Part shown: positions 23,411 to 28,625 of the stretch, piece by piece | How positions within the stretch are numbered: the first letter of the stretch is position 1 | Layout: every line of letters begins with the position of its first letter | Assembly (NCBI GenBank): GCA_038204465.1 | Contig: JBBRCX010000063.1 | Span: 1 to 28,625, forward strand | Source: JBBRCX01 sp038204465 | Lineage (GTDB): Bacteria; Planctomycetota; Phycisphaerae; Tepidisphaerales; Tepidisphaeraceae | Reading direction: 5' to 3' | Length of the DNA stretch: 28,625 nucleotides | Notes under the pieces: model-generated | The model's input: the letters and a program-made list of their open reading frames with translations, nothing else | Databases searched by the model: none | Told to the model about the DNA's origin: nothing | Position numbers and translations under genes: made by a program

Positions 23411-23528
23411 GGAGGGTTTCAAACCCGCCCTCGCTTACCTTCGCACCGCAAAGGTTCAAGCGCAGCCTACGGCTGCTGAACAAGCATCGGCGCGTAACCG
23501 ATGCAGCCAAGCCCCCGACATCGGTCGG
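23411..23528 (+). promoter_or_regulatory. Cluster of hairpins between rpmI and rplT
   Basis: Four perfect or near-perfect stems follow one another: GGGTT/AACCC (23414-23426 region), GCAGCC-TAC-GGCTGC (23462-23476), GCATCGG/CCGATGC with a 7-nt loop (23484-23504), and CCGAC-ATCG-GTCGG (23515-23528). None is followed by a T-run, so they look like a structured leader of rplT and not a terminator. bL20 autoregulates by binding structured mRNA in other bacteria; this role is inferred only from position. Confidence 0.6.
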
Positions 23529-23586
23529 TTGAGCGCCTCTGGCTCCACGAAGGTCTGCGAAAGCGGACCAGAAGAAAGGACACCCC

Positions 23587-23967
23587 ATGCCCCGTTCCAC
23601 CGGCGGCCCCACCCACAGCCGCAAACGCAAGCGCCTCATGCGCCGAGCCAAAGGCTTTCGCGCAGGGCCCGGAACGCTTTACCGGCAGGCCATCGAGTTC
23701 ACGCTTCGCGCCGGTCGGTATGCCTACCGCGATCGCCGTCAGAAGAAGCGCCACTTCCGCCAACTCTGGATCACGCGCTTGAGCGCAGCCCTGCGGGCCC
23801 GCGGCATCAACTACAACCGCTTCATCCCGGCCCTCACCGCGGCCGGCATCGAGCTGAATCGCAAGATGCTCAGCGAGCTGGCCATCAGCGACCCCGCAGT
23901 CTTCGACGCCATCGTAGAACTCGCCCGTCCGCACCTGAACGTCCCGCGCTCAACCAAGGCAGCGTGA
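23587..23967 (+). CDS. rplT: Large ribosomal subunit protein bL20
   Basis: The 126-residue basic protein fits bL20 in length and pattern: MPRSTGGPTHSRKRKRLMRR, AKGFRAGPGTLYRQAIE, RDRRQKKRHFRQLWITRLSA and INYNRFIPALTAAGIELNRK. The long basic N-terminal arm reaches into 23S rRNA during early 50S assembly; the C-domain is the part that binds mRNA in autoregulation elsewhere. An AAAGGA site lies about 8 bases before the ATG. It ends the thrS-infC-rpmI-rplT cluster. Confidence 0.96.
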   Translation: MPRSTGGPTHSRKRKRLMRRAKGFRAGPGTLYRQAIEFTLRAGRYAYRDRRQKKRHFRQLWITRLSAALRARGINYNRFIPALTAAGIELNRKMLSELAISDPAVFDAIVELARPHLNVPRSTKAA

Positions 23968-23970
23968 GGG

Positions 23971-24006
23971 GATTTTCGATTTGCGATTTTCGATTTGCGA
24001 TTGAAC
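23971..24006. repeat. AT-rich repeat, inverted copy 2
   Basis: GATTTTCGATTTGCGA and onward is close to the reverse complement of the element at 23038-23073 and directly follows the rplT stop. The two inverted copies bracket rpmI and rplT. Confidence 0.75.
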
Positions 24007-24020
24007 AAATACTGACTAAC

Positions 24021-24062
24021 GAGCGGGCCCGGAACTAGCTAATTAGCCGTCCCGGCCCGCTC
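24021..24062. terminator. Strong hairpin between convergent rplT and mlaD-like genes
   Basis: GAGCGGGCC (24021-24029) pairs with GGCCCGCTC (24054-24062) in a 9-bp GC-rich stem, with further pairing inside. There is no T-run on either strand directly after it, so it may stop transcription with Rho or only protect the 3' end. Its place between convergent genes fits a shared terminator. Confidence 0.6.
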
Positions 24063-24103
24063 GCTCTCATAGGTAAAGTATCGCGCTGCCCGCCGTCCCA
24101 CGT

Positions 24104-24155
24104 CGCAATTTGCAAATCGCAAATACAAAAATCGCCAATCAAAAATCGAAGATCC
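24104..24155. repeat. AT-rich repeat, copy 3
   Basis: GCAATTTGCAAATCGCAAAT and the following AAAAATCG units resemble copy 1 in orientation but are less regular. It lies just before the end of the mlaD-like gene. Confidence 0.6.
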
Positions 24156-24167
24156 GCCCCTCGCCCA

Positions 24168-25103
24168 CTACTTCCCGCCAAGCTTAACACTCACCCCCTC
24201 CTGCTCCCACTGCTCGACCAGCCGTCGGAAATCCAGCACGGTCAGGTTCAACTCGCGCGCCGTGTCGGCCAGGCTCTCGTACACCTTGTCGTCATTGACC
24301 AGTTTCCCCATCGTGCCTTTCCCCGCGTCCACTTTCGCCGTGATCGCCTGAAGGTGCTGCAGCACGTCGGCCAATTGGTCCATCCGGTCGCCCACCTGCT
24401 TCGACAGCTCATCGATATGTTTCCGGCTCGATGTCATCGTGTCGGAAGTCTGCTTCGTCAGGCTCTCCAGGTTTGTCCCGACCCGGTTCGCGCTCTCGCT
24501 GGCCGAGCGCATGTTTGCCAGCGTCGTCTGAATGCTCTCCTGCGTTTTCGGGTCCGAAACGATCTTGTTTGCCGACTGCAGAAGCTGTCCCGCGCTATCC
24601 ATCTGCCGGTGGAAGCTCTGCACCGCCCCGTCGATGTGGTCGATCACCTCGCGCTGGCGAAGATCATCCGCCAGCGCGGTGAAGTCCGGCCGGAAATGAC
24701 CGACGATCAACTTCCCCGGCTCCAGCGGCTCGTTCGATGGCTCGCCTTCCGTCTCCAGATAGATCGAAGCCGTCGCGCCAAGCAATCCCGTCGACTTGAT
24801 CATCGCCCTGAGGTTAGCCGGCAGCGGCCGCGACTGCTGATTCACCAGCAGCTCGATCAGCACGTGCACGTTGTCACTGGCGAGCCGCACGCGCATCACC
24901 CGGCCGACGTTCACGCCGCGATACATCACCGCGGAGCCTTCGGTAACGCCATCGGCGCGGTCCGCCTCCAGCGAGACCGGCGTCCCCTTGGTGAGGAAGT
25001 ACGTCGACGCTTTTCCCGCGAATGCCAGGATCATCCATCCCAGCACCACGAGGGCTACCAGCACGACAAATCCAACCAGAAGGTTCCTGCGCGAAGGCGA
25101 CAT
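24168..25103 (-). CDS. MlaD/MCE-domain lipid-transport protein
   Basis: The 311-residue protein has one N-terminal membrane anchor (residues 8-29) and then an MCE domain: GTPVSLEADRADGVTEGSAV, YRGVNVGRVMRVRL, LLGATASIYLE. The remaining 170 residues are mostly helical and heptad-like (SANKIVSDPKTQESIQTTLA, VGDRMDQLADVLQHLQAITAK), as in MCE proteins that form coiled-coil tunnels across the periplasm. Such proteins are substrate-binding parts of Mla/Mce ABC systems moving phospholipids between membranes. The MlaE permease and MlaF ATPase genes are not in the window. It is divergent from the DUF1570-type gene, with 200 bp between. Confidence 0.9.
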   Translation of the reverse strand: MSPSRRNLLVGFVVLVALVVLGWMILAFAGKASTYFLTKGTPVSLEADRADGVTEGSAVMYRGVNVGRVMRVRLASDNVHVLIELLVNQQSRPLPANLRAMIKSTGLLGATASIYLETEGEPSNEPLEPGKLIVGHFRPDFTALADDLRQREVIDHIDGAVQSFHRQMDSAGQLLQSANKIVSDPKTQESIQTTLANMRSASESANRVGTNLESLTKQTSDTMTSSRKHIDELSKQVGDRMDQLADVLQHLQAITAKVDAGKGTMGKLVNDDKVYESLADTARELNLTVLDFRRLVEQWEQEGVSVKLGGK

Positions 25104-25303
25104 CCGCGTCTCTCAATTCAGGCCCGCCACGCACCCCCGACTGCGCAGCGCATCCGTCGATGGCTTGTATTCGCCCCGCGCCCCCGTTGCAAGCCAATCG
25201 CCCCGATGCGAGCATGCCATCTCTCGCAGCGCGAAGGAGACGAGCGGCCCGACAAACAACCGCGCGTCCGCTGCTCCACGACGTTTGCCGCAATCGTGAC
25301 AAG

Positions 25304-26608
25304 ATGCTCCGTCTGTTCCTGATTCTTCTACTCAGCTCAACGCTTGCCCTCGCGGCGCCGCGTCCCGCCGCGCCCCCGAAATCGGGTGCCAGCGAGCCCG
25401 TTCTCCAGCAATATGAGACGCGCTACTACATCATCCACACCGACATCGCCTCCGACGATGCCCGCGAAGCCGCCCTGCGCATGACGAAGATGGCCGAGGA
25501 ATACCACGCCCGCACCGCCGGTTTTTCCGGCATCATCAGCCAGAAACTGCCGTTCTATCTTTTCCGCAAGGCAGAGGACTACTACAACTTCGGCGGCATG
25601 CCCGGCTCCGCCGGGGTCTTCGACGGCGAGCGCCTGATGGCCATCGCCGGCGAGCACCCTGATGCGCGCACCTGGCACGTCGTCCAGCACGAAGGCTTCC
25701 ACCAGTTCGCCCGTGCCGTCATCCGCGGCGAACTCCCTGTCTGGGCCAACGAAGGCATTGCCGAGTATTTCGGCGAAGGCCTTTTCACCGGCGACGGTTT
25801 CGTCACCGGGCTGATCCCGCCCTGGCGGCTCCAGCGCGTGCAGCAGTCCATCAAAAACCGCAGCTTCCGCTCGATCCAGGACATCATGCAGGTCAGACAG
25901 GACGAGTGGAACGACCGCCTCGCGGTCACCAACTATGACCAGGCCTGGTCGATGGTCCACTTCCTCGCCCACGCGGAGAACGGCAAGTATCAGAAGGCGT
26001 TTGCCAACTACATCAACGCCGTCGGCAAAGGCATCGCATCGCGCAATGCCTGGCAACAGTCCTTCGGCGACACCCGCGGCTTCGAGCAGCGCTGGAGCGA
26101 CTATTGGACGGCTCTTCGCGAAAGCCCGACGCACGACCTCTACGTTCAGGCGACCGTCTCCATCCTCACCAGCTACCTCGCGCGGGCCAGCGCCCAGAAG
26201 CAGACGTTCGAGTCGATGCAAGCCTACCTCGACGCCGCCCGCGATGGCTCCGTCAAGATCTCCCGCGAAGACTGGCTTCCTCCGTCCCTGCTCACCGAGG
26301 CCGCCGCCGCGTCCGGGAAGGACGGCGCGACGTGGTCGCTGGAGATCGCGGCCAACAAGCAGCCGCGCCTCGTCGCGGTGCTTCCCGACAAGACGCGCGT
26401 CGTCGGATCCTTCACGCTCAACGGCAAGAAAGTGGCCAAGGTCTCCACCACCATCGACGACCTCGCCAGAACAATCGACGGGCTCCAATCGCTCATCAAG
26501 GAAGGCAAAAAAGAAAAGGCCCGCACCCTGCTGCAATCCGCCATCAAAAGAAACCCCGACTCCCCAGCCGCCGAGCAGGCGAAAAGCATGATGATCGAAT
26601 TAAAATGA
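25304..26608 (+). CDS. Secreted DUF1570-type metallopeptidase
   Basis: The ATG at 25304 starts a signal peptide (MLRLFLILLLSSTLALAA), so the longer upstream frame is not used. The 434-residue product has HEGFH at 129-133 and NEGIAEYFGEG at 149-159, the zinc-binding HExxH plus downstream Glu of gluzincins (peptidase MA-like, DUF1570). A helical repeat-like C-terminal part ends with IKEGKKEKARTLLQSAIKRNP, which looks like a single TPR-type unit. Members are common secreted proteins in Planctomycetota; substrates are unknown. The gene stands alone, divergent from the mlaD-like gene. Confidence 0.87.
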   Translation: MLRLFLILLLSSTLALAAPRPAAPPKSGASEPVLQQYETRYYIIHTDIASDDAREAALRMTKMAEEYHARTAGFSGIISQKLPFYLFRKAEDYYNFGGMPGSAGVFDGERLMAIAGEHPDARTWHVVQHEGFHQFARAVIRGELPVWANEGIAEYFGEGLFTGDGFVTGLIPPWRLQRVQQSIKNRSFRSIQDIMQVRQDEWNDRLAVTNYDQAWSMVHFLAHAENGKYQKAFANYINAVGKGIASRNAWQQSFGDTRGFEQRWSDYWTALRESPTHDLYVQATVSILTSYLARASAQKQTFESMQAYLDAARDGSVKISREDWLPPSLLTEAAAASGKDGATWSLEIAANKQPRLVAVLPDKTRVVGSFTLNGKKVAKVSTTIDDLARTIDGLQSLIKEGKKEKARTLLQSAIKRNPDSPAAEQAKSMMIELK

Positions 26609-26699
26609 AGACCGCGCCATCGCCGCCCATTTCCCGATCGGCCGCTCCGCCACCCTAACCTGATTCAAGACCGGCCGAAGTACCCCGCCTGAAGTTCAT

Positions 26700-26773
26700 T
26701 ACCCGCGACAGGATTCGAACCTGTGACCTGCGGTTTAGGAAACCGCCGCTCTATCCAACTGAGCTACGCGGGC
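26700..26773 (-). tRNA. tRNA-Arg(CCT)
   Basis: The minus-strand sequence folds into a standard 74-nt cloverleaf: acceptor GCCCGCG/CGCGGGT (G-U at the first pair), D stem GCTC/GAGC, anticodon stem GCGGT/ACCGC with loop TTCCTAA, variable loop AGGTC and T arm ACAGG-TTCGAAT-CCTGT. The anticodon CCT reads AGG arginine codons. CCA is not encoded. Confidence 0.95.
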
Positions 26774-27111
26774 GCGTGCCGCTATCTTCCGGAACCGTCT
26801 GCGCGCAGGCAAGCACATGCCGCCACCAGGGCGGCTGCCGCGGCTTCGCCCAACGGCGAGACGGCCCCGAAGGCGTGATGGGAGGCCGTCGCGCTCACGG
26901 CGGACATGACGCCGCTGCTGGTCCAAGGGACCGCGGTGGCGCCGGCGAACGGCGAGAAGTTGCGGGGCGCGTAGCCCCTGAGCCCCTGGGCCACCGCACC
27001 GAAGGGAACCACCGATGCCACAGCAGATGAGACCGACCGCGATCTACATCATGGAGTTGGCCGTTCCGCCGGGCCGGTCCATTGTAGCGTTTGGTTATGC
27101 GACACGGCCCT
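26774..27111. other. Intergenic stretch without a recognised gene
   Basis: Between the tRNA and the interrupted zinc-ribbon ORF there are 338 bp. A minus-strand frame at 26782-27021 is Ala/Ser/Gly-rich with no start signal or family pattern, and a plus-strand frame at 27015-27125 of 36 codons has none either. I see no convincing hairpin or repeat. Confidence 0.4.
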
Positions 27112-27290
27112 TTATCCAGCGAGCATAGCTTTCTCGAAACTTGGCCACATCCGCTTGCACCACAGTGCGCCACAATCCGCGCAGATCGATGCGGTGCCTT
27201 CGAGCAGCACACCCCGTGGGGTGAAAGTCCACGCAAATGACTTGAGATTGTCAGGAACGAATCCGACGCTTTTGTCGCCACCTAACACTA
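27112..27290 (-). pseudogene. Zinc-ribbon-like protein fragment cut by the IS element
   Basis: The minus-strand frame reads VVLGGDKSVGFVPDNLKSF, then TFTPRGVLLEG and CADCGALW before a stop at 27112. The 'F-x-P-x-x-L-x-x-F-x-W ... C-x-x-C-G-x-x-W' arrangement resembles small planctomycete proteins with a zinc knuckle. The beginning is lost: upstream of about 27290 the same DNA is the 3' end of the transposase, so the IS probably inserted in or just before this gene. The identity of the family is not certain. Confidence 0.4.
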
Positions 27291-28625
27291 CAGCGCTACG
27301 TCTGCCGTTGAACTGATCGCAGCCGCGATTGTTTCGCGGCGTGGTTTCGGGCCTGATGATAGCGGATGACCGCGGCGGTGTGCTCAATATCCAGCGACTT
27401 GCGCCGACGCTTCTGCCACAGCCGGCAGACGGTGTTGAGGGCGCGGGCGGTTTGCTCCATCGTCAGCTGCGGATTTTTCCCCCCGGAGCCGCGTCGTTTG
27501 CTCGGCCACGAACAGCATTACCGCCTGAGCGAGGATCATGTGTCTGAGCAGGCCCTTCCAACTCCTTCCCTCGAAGTGCCCGAAACCGATCTCGGTCTTG
27601 GTCAGCCGGAAGGCATGCTCGACGTTCCACCGGCAGAAGGCGACCTTGAGCAGCGTCTTGAGGGCCGTCTTGGGCGGGGCATTGGAGAGGAAGTATTTGA
27701 CCTCGCCGGTCTCGAGGTTGCGGGCGACGATCAACCAGTAGGTGCGCTCGGTGGGTCGCCCGTCGCGTTGCAGGTGGACCTGGGCGGCCTTGATCTTCCA
27801 GGTCTGCGGCGGCAGGGTCTCTCGGGCGAGTTGAACCGTCTGCCACGATTGAGCGCGAAACGGCTTGCCGTAGGTGGCGGCGTTCTCAACCCGCTTGGCG
27901 GCGAAGGGGGCCTGCAGCGAGTTGTACTTGGGCATTGTTGGCCAGCACATGAAGCTCTTGGGCACCTCGCAGAGGTAGTTCATCCCCCTCTCTTCCAGCA
28001 GGAAGAGCAACTCGGGTTTGCCGCCATACCACTCGTCGAACGTGAGCCAGTCAAAGCGGACGCCATTGGCGAGGGCTCGCTGGATCTGCTCCAGGGCGAT
28101 GAGCCACTTGGAGCGGTAGGTGATCTCCTCGGGGATGTGGGCTTTTTTACAGCGCTGGCGGTCCAGGTCCCACGACGCCTCCGGCAGGAACAGGTCCGAG
28201 TCGAGCAGGGCCAGGAAGGGGCCGTGCTTCACCGCCAGGTGAACGGTGACGATGCAGTTGTCGATCTTCCCGCTGGCTCCGCAGTATTGCCGCTGCACGC
28301 CGGGGGTCTTGTCCCCCTTCTTGGCGACCGAAGTCTCATCGATCAGGCCGACGACGCCCAGTTCGTCCCCCGTGCCGGAACTATCGGAAGGTGCCGGCAA
28401 GTGCTCGGCGACGATGCGGCGCTGGATCTGAGCGAGCATCGCGTCATGGTCCCAGACGTGATGGGTGAGGAACTCCTGCAGCGTCCGCACGGCGCCGCCC
28501 GCGGCCAGAGCGATCGGCTCGACGCTCTTGCGGGCCAGATCGCTGAGCAGCCCGCGGCAGTACGTGCCCAAATGAGCGAAGGTGTTCTTGGTGACGAAAC
28601 AGGGCTGGAAACAACGCAGGTATTC
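27290..28625 (-). mobile_element. IS701-family insertion sequence, right part only
   Basis: The element contains the transposase and extends beyond the window. Its inner end should lie just past the transposase stop, at about 27270-27295, but the terminal inverted repeat cannot be verified because the other end is not visible. Confidence 0.7.
27296..28625 (-). CDS. IS701-like DDE transposase, frameshifted, 5' partial
   Basis: The frame runs off the right edge, so the N-terminus is missing; a TTG at 28571 is only an internal start-like codon. Conserved features are GLLSDLARKSVEPIALAAGG near the N-terminus, GLIDETSVAKKGDKTPG with the first catalytic Asp, WLTFDEWYGG with the second, and WNVEHAFRLTKTEIGFGHFE with the Glu. 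This order fits the IS701 branch of DDE transposases. At 27474-27484 the coding strand has G6A5; after it the original frame degenerates, while the +1 frame gives NPQLTMEQTARALNTVCRLW and QARNHAAKQSRLR, the expected C-terminus, ending at 27296. A one-base indel in the homopolymer is the simplest explanation. Confidence 0.88.

Noticed and set aside
25337..26536. Minus-strand open frame opposite the DUF1570-type gene
   Set aside because: It is an antisense shadow; HExxH and the signal peptide are on the plus strand.
1..28625. CRISPR array
   Set aside because: No series of regularly spaced direct repeats was seen; the AT-rich repeats are irregular and the GCCCACGAAA units are contiguous.

Overview
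The window looks like a piece of a high-GC Planctomycetota chromosome, most likely Phycisphaerae-like. The main clues are several small membrane proteins ending in a Cys-rich CGYDLRAxPxRCPECG tail, a prepilin-like protein with the planctomycete H-Xn-DG signature, a secreted Ala/Lys-rich protein of planctomycete style, and an IF-3 with a long Ala/Pro tail. This assignment rests on protein style only; there is no rRNA in the window.

Layout. (1) 1-4.9 kb is accessory and decayed. It holds the end of a HEPN-motif protein, a frameshifted coupled ORF, a cupin, a small membrane protein, an aldo/keto-reductase start joined to a short-chain-dehydrogenase end, an AF2212-like protein followed by a retropepsin-like gene cut before its active site, a DUF3303-like protein, and four CGYDLR-tail paralogues or fragments. 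(2) 4.85-7.35 kb has a B12-type radical SAM protein and a frameshifted GIY-YIG nuclease, bracketed by two identical 35-bp repeats; the second abuts tRNA-Ala(GGC). (3) 7.4-9.75 kb has a wHTH regulator remnant, an MFS permease and a prepilin-like protein, all on the minus strand. (4) 10.1-13.6 kb is a minus-strand sugar operon: SDR, sugar isomerase/epimerase, ceramidase-like hydrolase and L-rhamnose mutarotase. (5) 13.8-17.2 kb has a nucleotidyltransferase, a lipoprotein phosphoesterase and moaA. (6) 17.4-24.1 kb has a large secreted protein and then the classic thrS-infC-rpmI-rplT translation operon, with structured leaders and an apparent AUU start for infC. (7) 24.2-28.6 kb has an MCE/MlaD protein, a secreted DUF1570-type gluzincin, tRNA-Arg(CCT) and an IS701-like transposase that runs off the right edge.

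How the genes work together. The translation operon makes threonyl-tRNA synthetase, initiation factor IF-3 and ribosomal proteins bL35 and bL20, with several RNA structures that could carry feedback control. The four sugar genes are tightly spaced and probably form one catabolic unit for a deoxysugar or a related glycoside; its substrate cannot be read from sequence. I do not see a convincing new multi-gene system. The most interesting signals are the regulatory architecture of the translation operon, the tandem overlapping CGYDLR-tail genes, the repeat-bracketed radical SAM segment, and the dense set of broken genes at the left end.
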